A stretch of 64,000 nt of DNA, from NCBI RefSeq assembly GCF_002915175.1, contig NZ_NXEJ01000004.1, positions 310,001-374,000 on the forward strand, read 5' to 3'. Positions 12,691 to 21,002 of the stretch are shown piece after piece; the first letter of the stretch is position 1, and the number at the start of each line of letters is the position of its first letter. Under the pieces are notes generated by a model. It was not told the origin of the DNA and made no database searches. It worked only from the letters and a program-made list of their open reading frames with translations. This DNA is from Agrobacterium rosae. GTDB taxonomy: Bacteria; Pseudomonadota; Alphaproteobacteria; Rhizobiales; Rhizobiaceae. The translations under genes and the position numbers were made by a program.

Positions 12691-13491
12691 ATGCTGAAGA
12701 CTTTGTTGCTGACGGGCGCTGCTGGCGGTGTGGGCAAGGCCATTCGCCCGCTATTGAAGGACATGGCAGAGAGGGTCGTGCTGTCCGATATGGTTGACGT
12801 GACCGACTTGGCCGCGCACGAGACCTTCATCAAATGCGACCTTTCGAACCGCGCAGAAGTCGATGCCGCTGTCGCCGGTGTCGATGGCATCATTCATCTT
12901 GGTGGCATTTCGGTTGAAAGACCCTTCGAGCTTATCCTCAAGGGCAATATCGAGGGCGTTTACAACCTCTACGAGGCGGCGCGTCAAAACGGCCAGCCAC
13001 GGATCATATTCGCCAGTTCCAACCACACGATCGGTTTTTATCGCCGCGACGAGAAGCTCGACAGCACCTCGCCGGTGCGTCCTGATTCTCTTTACGGCGT
13101 TTCAAAGTGCTTCGGTGAAAATCTGGCGAGCTTTTATTTCGATAAGTTCGGGCAGGAAACTCTATCGGTGAGAATCGGCTCGCTCACTGACGAGCCGAAG
13201 ACGACACGCATGCTGGCAACGTGGCTGAGCGCTGCGGATTTCGTGTTGCTCTGCGCGCGCGGGTTCGAAGCGCCGCGTCTGGGCCACGCTGTGGTCTATG
13301 GGGCATCCGACAATCAGGAAAGCTGGTGGGATAACGGCAATACGGCCTTCCTGGGGTGGAAGCCACAGGATAGCTCGGCGAAGTGGCGCGCCGAGTTACT
13401 TGCGCAAGCGGGCAAAGAGGATCCGAAAGATCCAGCCCACATTTATCAAGGTGGCGGATTCACCACCTACGGCCATCCAGCGGATGGTTGA
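12691..13491 (+). CDS. udh: Uronate dehydrogenase
   Basis: This 266-residue NAD-dependent extended SDR protein has the Rossmann motif TGAAGGVGKAI, HLGGISVERPF, ASSNHTIGFY and the catalytic YGVSK (Tyr135, Lys139), then GENLASFYFDKFGQE. These blocks match the Agrobacterium uronate dehydrogenase that oxidises D-galacturonate or D-glucuronate to the aldarolactone, the substrate of Gci. Start ATG at 12691 follows GTGGAGGAAAC. It is divergent from kdgD-gci across 287 bases, so the three genes form one oxidative uronate pathway that may share regulation. No terminator is obvious behind it. Confidence 0.88.
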   Translation: MLKTLLLTGAAGGVGKAIRPLLKDMAERVVLSDMVDVTDLAAHETFIKCDLSNRAEVDAAVAGVDGIIHLGGISVERPFELILKGNIEGVYNLYEAARQNGQPRIIFASSNHTIGFYRRDEKLDSTSPVRPDSLYGVSKCFGENLASFYFDKFGQETLSVRIGSLTDEPKTTRMLATWLSAADFVLLCARGFEAPRLGHAVVYGASDNQESWWDNGNTAFLGWKPQDSSAKWRAELLAQAGKEDPKDPAHIYQGGGFTTYGHPADG

Positions 13492-13535
13492 CGTCTACGT
13501 TTAACGCGTGGGGAGGGGCAGGGGACGTTCTACTT

Positions 13536-13634
13536 CTACTTGTCCTGCCTCTCCGAGTCGTACTGTACCCAGCGGAAAAAGAAGTAGATTGGCAGCGCGA
13601 TAAGCGCCAGCGTTACGATTGAGTTCGCAAACAT
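13536..13634 (-). CDS. 32-residue single-pass membrane protein
   Basis: An ATG at 13634 preceded by GGGATGAACC opens a 32-residue frame. It starts MFANSIVTLALIALPIYFFF and ends in a charged tail RWVQYDSERQDK. The hydrophobic stretch is long enough for one membrane span with the tail probably in the cytoplasm. It lies convergent to udh, 44 bases past its stop. I do not recognise it. The good ribosome site and the clean hydrophobic/charged pattern argue for a real gene, but conservation needs checking. Confidence 0.5.
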   Translation of the reverse strand: MFANSIVTLALIALPIYFFFRWVQYDSERQDK

Positions 13635-14038
13635 GGTTCATCCCATCAAAACGCGACTTCATCATGAAGCCGACGCTATGATTATGGGAGACAATTTATT
13701 TAGAAATATTGAATCTAACGGGTAAATTCATGGGTTCAACGCGCCACTTTGTCTCGAAAAAACGCAACGGCGCGACAAGTCAAAACTATCGTTAAGAGAT
13801 CATTACTTTGTCCAAGCGGCGTTGCCGTTTCTTAAGCGCTTGAGCAGAACAAGTGACGGGAGGCGCTGCGGATGCAGCCATGGTACCTATGCGTCATCCG
13901 GTAAACGCACGGTCACCCATGCACCCTGTAATGAGGCCGAGTCGGCACTGATGACATGAGTGACCAGCACGCAAACTCAGTCGCAAAGAACTGATGTTAA
14001 AGCAGCCGATTTGTACTATCTGAGATTTTCTAGATGAA
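13635..14038. other. Gene-free gap before tRNA-Val
   Basis: I see no supportable gene in these 404 bases. The left part is AT-rich (13670-13720) and could hold the promoter of the small membrane protein. A short hairpin GCTGC-GGAT-GCAGC sits near 13865-13880. Short open frames here lack ribosome sites and known features. Confidence 0.5.
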
Positions 14039-14114
14039 TGGTGGGCGATGACGGACTCGAACCGCCGACATCCTCGGTGTAAACGAGGCGCTCTACCAAC
14101 TGAGCTAATCGCCC
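14039..14114 (-). tRNA. tRNA-Val (anticodon TAC)
   Basis: Read on the minus strand, the 76-base gene has acceptor stem GGGCGAT/ATCGCCC, D-arm TAGCTCAGTTGGTAGAGC, anticodon arm CCTCG-TTTACAC-CGAGG with anticodon TAC, T-arm GGCGGTTCGAGTCCGTC, discriminator A and an encoded CCA. Confidence 0.96.
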
Positions 14115-14662
14115 TCCGCGTCTTGCAGATTGTGTCTGCCGCGTCGGTGGCCGTGATGTATTGGTATCGGAAAAAAACCGCAAGAGCTTTTGTGAAGTTT
14201 TTTTGTTTTTTTCGATTTTTATGAGAACTCGGTTTCGCGTCGAGGGCTTCTTGTCTGTCAGAAACCAGGGAAACAGCCATTCCGTATCGGTGGTGCTTTT
14301 GCAAGACGGCAAGTTGGGGGAGGGACTTCCGGTGCGCACTCCCCATGCGCGGCATTCAGAGTTCAGAGCGATAGAGAAGGCTTTAGTCGCGAATCTTCCA
14401 ATGAAATGTGTCGGATGCAGAGCGGATCACATATGATCTTCGGTGTCTGTGGATAAGTGCCTCGGCCTGGAGTCAAAAAACTGAAATGGGAAAAGTACCG
14501 GGAAACCGGGCCTCTTCGCGTCTTTGTCAAACCAAAATGCTCAAGCTTATTCTTTTGTCGTGAAAGCTGCTTGACACCCCAACACGAACGTCTTAGTTAG
14601 CCGCTCAACGAACAGCCGAGGCGAGTTCGTGAGGCGGGTTTCGGCCAGTCTTTAAGGAATAT
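14115..14662. other. Gene-free gap between tRNA-Val and tRNA-Asp
   Basis: No supportable protein gene is present in these 548 bases. Just before the first tRNA-Asp an extended hairpin can form (ACGAAC at 14608-14613 with GTTCGT at 14625-14630, continued by CCGC-TC against GAGGCGG). It could be a processing or regulatory structure. The open frames here are weak, and the longest ones on the minus strand near 14860 are tRNA shadows. Confidence 0.5.
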
Positions 14663-14739
14663 GCGGGTGTAGCTCAGTTGGTTAGAGTGCCGGCCTGTCA
14701 CGCCGGAGGTCGCGGGTTCGAGCCCCGTCACTCGCGCCA
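14663..14739 (+). tRNA. tRNA-Asp (anticodon GTC), copy 1
   Basis: This 77-base gene has acceptor GCGGGTG/CACTCGC, D-arm with GTTGGTTAGAG, anticodon arm CCGGC-CTGTCAC-GCCGG (anticodon GTC), T-arm CGGGTTCGAGCCCCG, discriminator G and an encoded CCA. Confidence 0.96.
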
Positions 14740-14782
14740 TTCCTTCCTCGAAAACGACGGATCGCATGATCCGATATAATGC

Positions 14783-14859
14783 GCGGGTGTAGCTCAGTTG
14801 GTTAGAGTGCCGGCCTGTCACGCCGGAGGTCGCGGGTTCGAGCCCCGTCACTCGCGCCA
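14783..14859 (+). tRNA. tRNA-Asp (anticodon GTC), copy 2
   Basis: This gene is identical over all 77 bases to the copy at 14663 and lies 43 bases behind it in tandem, so the two are probably co-transcribed. It is followed by TTTTCTTCT, which may assist termination. Confidence 0.96.
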
Positions 14860-15369
14860 TTTTCTTCTCATAGCAGAAGCAAATGTTCTCCTTTAAGATC
14901 GCACTGGTTGCGTAAAAATCCTTAAAATCAAGTTTTCACAAGTCCATATGCCGTGTTTTCTGCGCGACTTGTCGTCGCGCTTTGCATATGAACTATGCCC
15001 GCAAAGCACCTCTTCGGCATCGTTTCAGGCGGGTGATTTCTTGCGTCTTTGAGTCATGTTTTTTGAGTCGTTTTGGTCGGCTTCAAGCCGTTTTGAAGCG
15101 CAAAAATATGCGACAATTTGGTGGCGGCTGATACAGTCTGATTGCTTATGTTTTTTAATGACTTAGCGCGATGAATCCTGGTGTTTGCGACGTTGTGTGC
15201 ATATAATAGCGGCTGCTCCAAGTCACGTTTGGATCGAAATGACACTTAATCTCTTGCAGAGCGCGCTTGGCTGGGATAACCACTGCGGCGTTGCAACATA
15301 ATTTTCGACCCTGCGGATTCTCGTTTCCAAAGGGGTATGCTCGACGCTCGGTCGAGTAAGGAAGAGACA
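14860..15369 (+). other. nuo leader region with nested inverted repeat
   Basis: No gene is seen in these 510 bases. At 14945-14990, CATATGC and GCATATG enclose a second hairpin GCGCGAC-TTGTC-GTCGCGC (14962-14980) followed by TTTGC. It may terminate the tRNA transcript or mark a regulatory site. The nuo promoter should lie between here and 15369 but no clear sigma-70 match was chosen. The frame upstream of the nuoA ATG is open to 15337 but lacks a ribosome site. Confidence 0.4.
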
Positions 15370-15735
15370 ATGACTGAACTCCTCAGTTCCTACATTCCGA
15401 TCGCAATCTTCATTGGTATCGCGCTTGTTATCGGTCTGGCGCTGTTGATTGCGCCTTTCGCCGTTGCCTACAAGAACCCCGACCCTGAAAAGCTGTCCGC
15501 CTTCGAGTGCGGCTTCAATGCGTTCGATGACGCGCGCATGAAGTTCGACATTCGCTTCTATCTGGTGTCGATTCTCTTCATCATCTTCGATCTCGAAGTC
15601 GCGTTTCTGTTTCCGTGGGCTGTGTCCTTCGGTGAAATCGGTTGGTTCGGCTTCTGGTCGATGATGGTGTTCCTCGGCGTTCTCACCATCGGCTTTATCT
15701 ACGAATGGAAGAAGGGGGCACTGGAATGGGCGTAG
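15370..15735 (+). CDS. nuoA: NADH-quinone oxidoreductase subunit A
   Basis: This 121-residue protein has three membrane helices and the family blocks [24 protein letters not shown] and [26 protein letters not shown] (here shortened: [20 protein letters not shown]). It is part of the membrane arm near the quinone site of complex I. It is the first gene of the nuo operon. The ATG at 15370 follows AAGGAAGAGAC. Its stop lies inside nuoB, giving a 10-base overlap and likely translational coupling. Confidence 0.97.
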   Translation: MTELLSSYIPIAIFIGIALVIGLALLIAPFAVAYKNPDPEKLSAFECGFNAFDDARMKFDIRFYLVSILFIIFDLEVAFLFPWAVSFGEIGWFGFWSMMVFLGVLTIGFIYEWKKGALEWA

Positions 15736-16310
15736 TTCATAACGACACGACGCTGGTCGCACCGAAGCCAAAAGGCATCGTCGATCCGTCCACCGGCAAG
15801 CCAGTTGGCAGCGATGACGCCTACTTCACCGAGATCAACGACGAACTTGCGGATAAGGGTTTTCTGGTCACGACGACCGATGACCTGATTACCTGGGCGC
15901 GTACCGGCTCTTTGATGTGGATGCAGTTCGGTCTCGCCTGCTGCGCCGTCGAAGGTCTGATGCAGGCCTCCGGTCCACGTTACGATATGGAACGTTTCGG
16001 CGTTGCGCCGCGCGCTTCACCACGTCAGTCGGACGTGATGATCGTTGCCGGCACCCTGACCAACAAGATGGCACCTGCGCTTCGCAAGGTCTATGACCAG
16101 ATGCCGGAGCCGCGTTACGTCATCTCGATGGGTTCCTGCGCCAATGGCGGTGGTTACTACCACTATTCCTACGCCGTTGTTCGCGGTTGCGACCGTGTGG
16201 TTCCCGTCGATATCTACGTGCCGGGCTGTCCCCCCACGGCGGAAGCACTGCTTTACGGCGTGCTTCTGCTGCAGAAGAAGATCCGGCGTACCGGTACGAT
16301 CGAGCGTTAA
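15726..16310 (+). CDS. nuoB: NADH-quinone oxidoreductase subunit B
   Basis: This 194-residue subunit carries the terminal 4Fe-4S cluster N2 that reduces quinone. Ligands are the adjacent Cys72-Cys73 (GLACCAVEG), the Cys in [10 protein letters not shown] and the Cys in [11 protein letters not shown]. The GTLTNKMAP and [10 protein letters not shown] blocks are typical. I start it at ATG 15726 inside the end of nuoA, preceded by GAAGGGGGCACTGGA. The frame extends further upstream only as a shadow of nuoA. Confidence 0.97.
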   Translation: MGVVHNDTTLVAPKPKGIVDPSTGKPVGSDDAYFTEINDELADKGFLVTTTDDLITWARTGSLMWMQFGLACCAVEGLMQASGPRYDMERFGVAPRASPRQSDVMIVAGTLTNKMAPALRKVYDQMPEPRYVISMGSCANGGGYYHYSYAVVRGCDRVVPVDIYVPGCPPTAEALLYGVLLLQKKIRRTGTIER

Positions 16311-16327
16311 GGGCAGAGGACTTATAA

Positions 16328-16930
16328 ATGAGCGAAGCTCTCAACGATCTCTCGGCCTATGTGAATGAAGTACGCGGTTCCCTGCTGGAATCGTCTGTCA
16401 TTGCCTATGGCGAACTGACGCTAAACACGACACCGGACAACATCATCGCGCTTCTGACGTTTTTGCGTGATGATGTGCAGTGCGGTTTCGTCAACATCAT
16501 CGACATCTGTGGTGTCGACTGGCCGAGCCGCGAAAAGCGTTTCGATGTCGTCTATCACCTGTTGTCGCCGCGCCAGAACCTGCGTGTTCGCATCAAGCTT
16601 CAGGCGGCAGAAGACGAAGCCGTACCATCTGCGACATCTGTTTTTATCGGCGCGGAATGGTTCGAGCGCGAAGCCTGGGATATGTATGGCATTCCTTTCG
16701 AAGGCCATTCCGACCTGCGCCGCATTCTGACCGACTATGGTTTCGAAGGTCATCCGCTGCGCAAGGATTTCCCGGTCACGGGCTTTGTGGAAGTGCGCTA
16801 TGATGACGTGCTGAAGCGCGTTCTCTACGAGCCGGTCGAGCTGAAGCAGGAATTCCGTAATTTCGACTTTCTCTCCCCTTGGGAAGGAACAGACTATGTT
16901 CTTCCGGGCGATGAAAAGGCAAAGCCATGA
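16328..16930 (+). CDS. nuoC: NADH-quinone oxidoreductase subunit C
   Basis: This 200-residue 30-kDa type subunit of the peripheral arm contains [40 protein letters not shown] and [20 protein letters not shown], the last being the family signature. It helps dock NuoD and NuoB in the quinone module. The ATG follows GGGCAGAGGAC. Its TGA overlaps the nuoD ATG (ATGA). NuoC and NuoD are separate here, unlike the fused protein of E. coli. Confidence 0.97.
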   Translation: MSEALNDLSAYVNEVRGSLLESSVIAYGELTLNTTPDNIIALLTFLRDDVQCGFVNIIDICGVDWPSREKRFDVVYHLLSPRQNLRVRIKLQAAEDEAVPSATSVFIGAEWFEREAWDMYGIPFEGHSDLRRILTDYGFEGHPLRKDFPVTGFVEVRYDDVLKRVLYEPVELKQEFRNFDFLSPWEGTDYVLPGDEKAKP

Positions 16931-18117
16931 CAGAACATAACGTTCGCAATTTTACGATCAACTTCGGCCCAGAACACCCATCCGCGCACGGCGTGTTGCG
17001 TCTTGTCCTCGAACTCGACGGCGAAGTCGTGGAGCGCGTCGATCCGCATATCGGACTTCTGCACCGCGGCACTGAAAAGCTGATTGAGACCAAAACCTAT
17101 CTTCAGGCTTTGCCGTATTTCGACCGCCTCGATTACGTTGCGCCGATGAACCAGGAGCATGCTTTCTCGCTTGCTGTGGAAAAGCTTCTCGGTCTGGAAA
17201 TCCCGATGCGCGGTCAGTTGATCCGCGTTCTCTTCTCGGAAATCGGCCGCATCCTGTCGCACATCATGAACGTTACGACGCAAGCCATGGACGTGGGCGC
17301 GATGACGCCGCCGGTCTGGGGCTTCGAAGAGCGTGAAAAGCTCATGGTGTTCTACGAGCGCGCTTCGGGTGCCCGTCTGCACGCTGCCTATTTCCGCCCA
17401 GGTGGCGTCCACCAGGACCTGCCGCCTGAGCTGGTCGATGATATCGGCAAGTGGTGCGATCCGTTCATCACCTTCCTCGACAATGTCGAGGGACTGTTGA
17501 CCGACAACCGCATCTACAAACAGCGTAACGTCGATATCGGCGTCGTCTCGCTCGAAGATGCGTTCGCATGGGGCTTTACCGGCGTCATGGTTCGCGGTTC
17601 GGGTGCAGCCTGGGATTTGCGTCGTGCGCAGCCTTACGAGTGCTATTCCGATCTTGAATTCGACATTCCCGTCGGCAAGAACGGTGACTGCTACGATCGT
17701 TATCTGATCCGCATGCAGGAAATGCGCGAATCGATCAAGATCATGAAGCAGTGCGTCGAGCTTTTGCAGGGCAAGCACCGCATCGGTGCCGTGTCGTCGC
17801 TCGATGGCAAGGTCGTTCCGCCCAAGCGTGGCGAGATGAAGCGTTCGATGGAAGCCTTGATTCACCACTTCAAGCTCTACACCGAAGGTTATCACGTTCC
17901 CGCAGGTGAAGTGTACGCAGCCGTCGAAGCGCCGAAGGGCGAGTTTGGCGTCTATGTGGTTGCCGATGGTTCGAACAAGCCTTACCGCTGCAAGATCCGC
18001 GCTCCGGGTTTCGCGCATCTGGCGGCCATGGACTTCCTTTGCAAAGGCCATCAGCTTGCCGACGTAACGGCCGTTCTCGGCTCTCTGGACATCGTGTTCG
18101 GGGAGGTCGACCGCTGA
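16927..18117 (+). CDS. nuoD: NADH-quinone oxidoreductase subunit D
   Basis: This 396-residue 49-kDa subunit is related to NiFe-hydrogenase large subunits and forms the quinone pocket with NuoB. Visible blocks are [56 protein letters not shown] (split here only by list), [14 protein letters not shown] and [20 protein letters not shown] (conserved C-terminal block). It overlaps nuoC by four bases and its TGA overlaps the ATG of the next small gene by one base. Confidence 0.97.
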   Translation: MTEHNVRNFTINFGPEHPSAHGVLRLVLELDGEVVERVDPHIGLLHRGTEKLIETKTYLQALPYFDRLDYVAPMNQEHAFSLAVEKLLGLEIPMRGQLIRVLFSEIGRILSHIMNVTTQAMDVGAMTPPVWGFEEREKLMVFYERASGARLHAAYFRPGGVHQDLPPELVDDIGKWCDPFITFLDNVEGLLTDNRIYKQRNVDIGVVSLEDAFAWGFTGVMVRGSGAAWDLRRAQPYECYSDLEFDIPVGKNGDCYDRYLIRMQEMRESIKIMKQCVELLQGKHRIGAVSSLDGKVVPPKRGEMKRSMEALIHHFKLYTEGYHVPAGEVYAAVEAPKGEFGVYVVADGSNKPYRCKIRAPGFAHLAAMDFLCKGHQLADVTAVLGSLDIVFGEVDR

Positions 18118-18371
18118 TGCGTTTGCCGCTGGCCATATCGGCTCTTGTTGCCGCGACGGCACCCGTTTTCGCCCAGACGGCGGAAGAGGGCGTGTCTTCG
18201 CAGGCAGGCGGCGGTTCATCATCTGTCAAACAACTTCTGTCACAGGGATACGAGATAAAGTCCTCACTTCCCAATGGCGGAAAATTCATTGTGTTCATGC
18301 AAAAAGACAAAACGGCCTATGCCTGCGAATTCGTCACGGTGACGAAATCGCGGTGCGAGTCGTTAAACTGA
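18117..18371 (+). CDS. Small exported protein within the nuo operon
   Basis: This 84-residue protein starts at the ATG overlapping the nuoD stop. It has a signal peptide ([20 protein letters not shown]) and a mature part of about 64 residues with two cysteines (YACEFVTVTKSRCESLN) that could form a disulfide in the periplasm. I do not recognise a domain. Position and one-base overlap with nuoD plus 16-base gap to nuoE put it firmly in the operon. It is not a standard complex I subunit. It may assist assembly or simply ride in the operon. Confidence 0.75.
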   Translation: MRLPLAISALVAATAPVFAQTAEEGVSSQAGGGSSSVKQLLSQGYEIKSSLPNGGKFIVFMQKDKTAYACEFVTVTKSRCESLN

Positions 18372-18387
18372 TGGGGCGTGAGGAAGT

Positions 18388-19512
18388 ATGTCCGTTCGTC
18401 GACTAGCCGAAGATCAGGTCCAGCCCACGGGTTTCGCGTTTAACGCGGACAATACCGCATGGGCGGAAAAAACGATCCAGAAGTATCCTGAAGGGCGTCA
18501 GCAGTCCGCGGTCATTCCGCTGTTGATGCGCGCGCAGGAGCAGGACGGCTGGGTTACCCGCGCCTGTATTGAGAAGATCGCCGACATGCTGGATATGGCC
18601 TATATCCGCGTGCTCGAAGTCGCGACCTTCTATACGCAGTTCCAGCTCAAGCCAGTCGGCACCAGAGCACACATTCAGGTCTGTGGTACCACGCCCTGCA
18701 TGTTGCGTGGTTCCGAAGCGCTGATGGATGTCTGTCGCCACAAGATCCACCATGATCCACTGACACCCAATGAGAGCGGTACGCTGTCCTGGGAAGAGGT
18801 GGAATGTCAGGGTGCCTGCGTCAACGCGCCGATGGTCATCATCTTCAAGGATGCCTATGAAGACCTGACGCCAGAGCGTCTGGAAGAGATCATCGACACG
18901 TTCGAGGCCGGCAAGGGCGACACCGTCAAACCGGGCCCGCAGATCGACCGCCATTTGTCGGCTCCGATCGGTCCGCTGACGACGTTGACGGAAGAGACGA
19001 AGCCGGATCGCTCCAATCTCGACAAGCCAGCGGAAGCGCCTGCAACGGCGGCTCCAGCCGCGACACCTGCACCTGCGCCATCCGAAGCTGCAAAGCCGAA
19101 GACGACGGCAGCAGAGTCGGATGCTAAGTTGAAGACACCTGTGACCGACCCAAAGGCCTCTGAAGACAACGCCAAGGATGCCGCGAAAGAAGGGTCTGGT
19201 GAGGTGAAAACCGCGCCAAAGCCATCGCTGGAGGACAAGAACCGTCCGGCCAAGATCGAGCGTCCCGCAAAGGCCGACGATCTGAAGCTGATTTCCGGCG
19301 TTGGCCCGAAAATCGAAGCTACGCTCAATGAGCTCGGCATCTTCACCTACATGCAGGTTGCCGGCTGGTCTGCCGAAGAACGTGAGTGGGTCGATAGCTA
19401 TCTGAATTTCAAGGGTCGTATCGATCGCGATGATTGGGTACGTCAGGCCGAGGCGCTCGCCAAGGGTGGCGAAGCCGAATACATCAGGGTCTTCGGCAAG
19501 AAGCCGCGGTAA
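18388..19512 (+). CDS. nuoE: NADH-quinone oxidoreductase subunit E with long C-terminal extension
   Basis: Residues 1-175 are the 24-kDa subunit, with 2Fe-2S ligands Cys99, Cys104, Cys140 and Cys144 ([20 protein letters not shown]). The usual protein ends there. This one continues with a linker of about 110 residues rich in Ala, Pro and Lys and ends in a compact domain (residues about 295-360) with [20 protein letters not shown], a helix-hairpin-helix-like motif. Total length is 374 against about 160-170 for E. coli. Such extensions are known in rhizobial NuoE. The ATG follows GTGAGGAAGT. The function of the extension is not known. Confidence 0.95.
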   Translation: MSVRRLAEDQVQPTGFAFNADNTAWAEKTIQKYPEGRQQSAVIPLLMRAQEQDGWVTRACIEKIADMLDMAYIRVLEVATFYTQFQLKPVGTRAHIQVCGTTPCMLRGSEALMDVCRHKIHHDPLTPNESGTLSWEEVECQGACVNAPMVIIFKDAYEDLTPERLEEIIDTFEAGKGDTVKPGPQIDRHLSAPIGPLTTLTEETKPDRSNLDKPAEAPATAAPAATPAPAPSEAAKPKTTAAESDAKLKTPVTDPKASEDNAKDAAKEGSGEVKTAPKPSLEDKNRPAKIERPAKADDLKLISGVGPKIEATLNELGIFTYMQVAGWSAEEREWVDSYLNFKGRIDRDDWVRQAEALAKGGEAEYIRVFGKKPR

Positions 19513-19523
19513 AGAGGTCAAGC

Positions 19524-20828
19524 ATGTTAAAAGATCAGGATCGCATCTTTACCAATCTCTACGGCCTCAAAGACACGTCTTTGAAGGGCGTGTTGGCGCG
19601 CGGCCACTGGGATGGCACAAAGCAGATCATCGAAAAGGGCCGTGACTGGATCATCAACGAAATGAAGGCATCCGGCCTTCGTGGTCGTGGTGGTGCTGGC
19701 TTCCCGACAGGCCTCAAATGGTCCTTCATGCCGAAGGAAAGCGATGGCCGTCCGCATTACCTCGTCGTCAATGCCGATGAATCAGAGCCTGGTACCTGCA
19801 AGGACCGCGAGATTCTGCGCCACGATCCGCACACGCTGATCGAAGGCTGCGTGATCGCCGGTTTCGCCATGAGCGCGCATACCGCTTATATTTACGTTCG
19901 CGGCGAATATATGCGCGAACGCGAAGCGCTGCAGGCGGCAATCGACGAATGCTACGACGCCGGTCTGTTGGGCAAGAACAACAAGAACGGCTGGGATTTC
20001 GATATCTACGTTCACCATGGCGCAGGTGCCTACATCTGCGGTGAGGAAACGGCGCTTCTCGAAAGCCTCGAAGGCAAGAAGGGCCAGCCGCGTCTCAAGC
20101 CTCCGTTCCCAGCCAATATGGGCCTCTATGGTTGCCCAACGACCGTTAATAACGTTGAATCCATCGCCGTCGCGCCGACCATCCTTCGTCGTGGTGCATC
20201 GTGGTTCTCCTCGATCGGTCGTCCGAACAATGTCGGCACTAAGCTGTTCATGGTCTCTGGCCATGTCGAGCGCCCTTGCACATTCGAAGACGCGTTGGGT
20301 CTGTCGTTCAAGGAATTGATCGAGCGTCATTGCGGTGGCATTCGTGGCGGCTGGGACAATCTGCTCGGCGTCATTCCAGGCGGCGCTTCATGCCCCATCG
20401 TTCGCGGTGAGGACATGAAGGACGCCATCATGGACTTCGATGGCATGCGCGAAGTGAAGTCTTCGTTCGGGACCGGCGGCATGATCGTCATGGACAAGTC
20501 CACCGACGTCATCAAGGCCATCGCCCGCATCGCGGCCTTCTTCAAGCATGAAAGCTGCGGCCAGTGCACGCCATGCCGTGAAGGCACGGGCTGGATGTGG
20601 CGCGTGCTGGAACGCATGGTCAAGGGCAACGCGCAGAAGCGCGAAATCGATATGCTGTTCGAAGTGACCAAGCAGATCGAAGGCCATACCATCTGTGCGC
20701 TGGGTGACGCCGCTGCATGGCCGGTCCAGGCGCTGATCCGCAATTTCCGTCCGGAAATCGAAAAGCGGATCGACGAATACACCTACAGAGCCATGGATGA
20801 TGGCGCTGTGCTTGAGGCTGCCGAGTAA
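19524..20828 (+). CDS. nuoF: NADH-quinone oxidoreductase subunit F
   Basis: This 434-residue 51-kDa subunit binds NADH and FMN and the N3 4Fe-4S cluster. It shows [20 protein letters not shown] (glycine-rich nucleotide site), [18 protein letters not shown] and the cluster motif [15 protein letters not shown] with a later Cys in [13 protein letters not shown]. The ATG at 19524 follows AAGAGGTCAAGC; an in-frame start at 19434 lies inside nuoE and is rejected. It is followed by 174 untranslated bases before nuoG. Confidence 0.97.
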   Translation: MLKDQDRIFTNLYGLKDTSLKGVLARGHWDGTKQIIEKGRDWIINEMKASGLRGRGGAGFPTGLKWSFMPKESDGRPHYLVVNADESEPGTCKDREILRHDPHTLIEGCVIAGFAMSAHTAYIYVRGEYMREREALQAAIDECYDAGLLGKNNKNGWDFDIYVHHGAGAYICGEETALLESLEGKKGQPRLKPPFPANMGLYGCPTTVNNVESIAVAPTILRRGASWFSSIGRPNNVGTKLFMVSGHVERPCTFEDALGLSFKELIERHCGGIRGGWDNLLGVIPGGASCPIVRGEDMKDAIMDFDGMREVKSSFGTGGMIVMDKSTDVIKAIARIAAFFKHESCGQCTPCREGTGWMWRVLERMVKGNAQKREIDMLFEVTKQIEGHTICALGDAAAWPVQALIRNFRPEIEKRIDEYTYRAMDDGAVLEAAE

Positions 20829-21002
20829 CACTGGCGGAGTAACACCGGAAGGGTGTTGCGAGCGGCGGGGAACGGGTGTAACCGGTCCCATACATGTCGA
20901 AGCGTTTGGCCGTATCGAGTCTTTGGCCGGACGCCATCAGGATTTGTTGCGGACCGTACGAGACTGTGCGGGACGAACAGGCAACAGGACGTAAGTAGGA
21001 CC

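Noticed and set aside
14597..14860. Minus-strand open frame with repeated MARVTGLEPATSGVTG segments
   Set aside because: It is the antisense reading of the two tRNA-Asp genes, a well-known false protein.
16894..18222. 442-residue minus-strand open frame
   Set aside because: Antisense of nuoD with low-complexity His/Arg-rich translation and no ribosome site.
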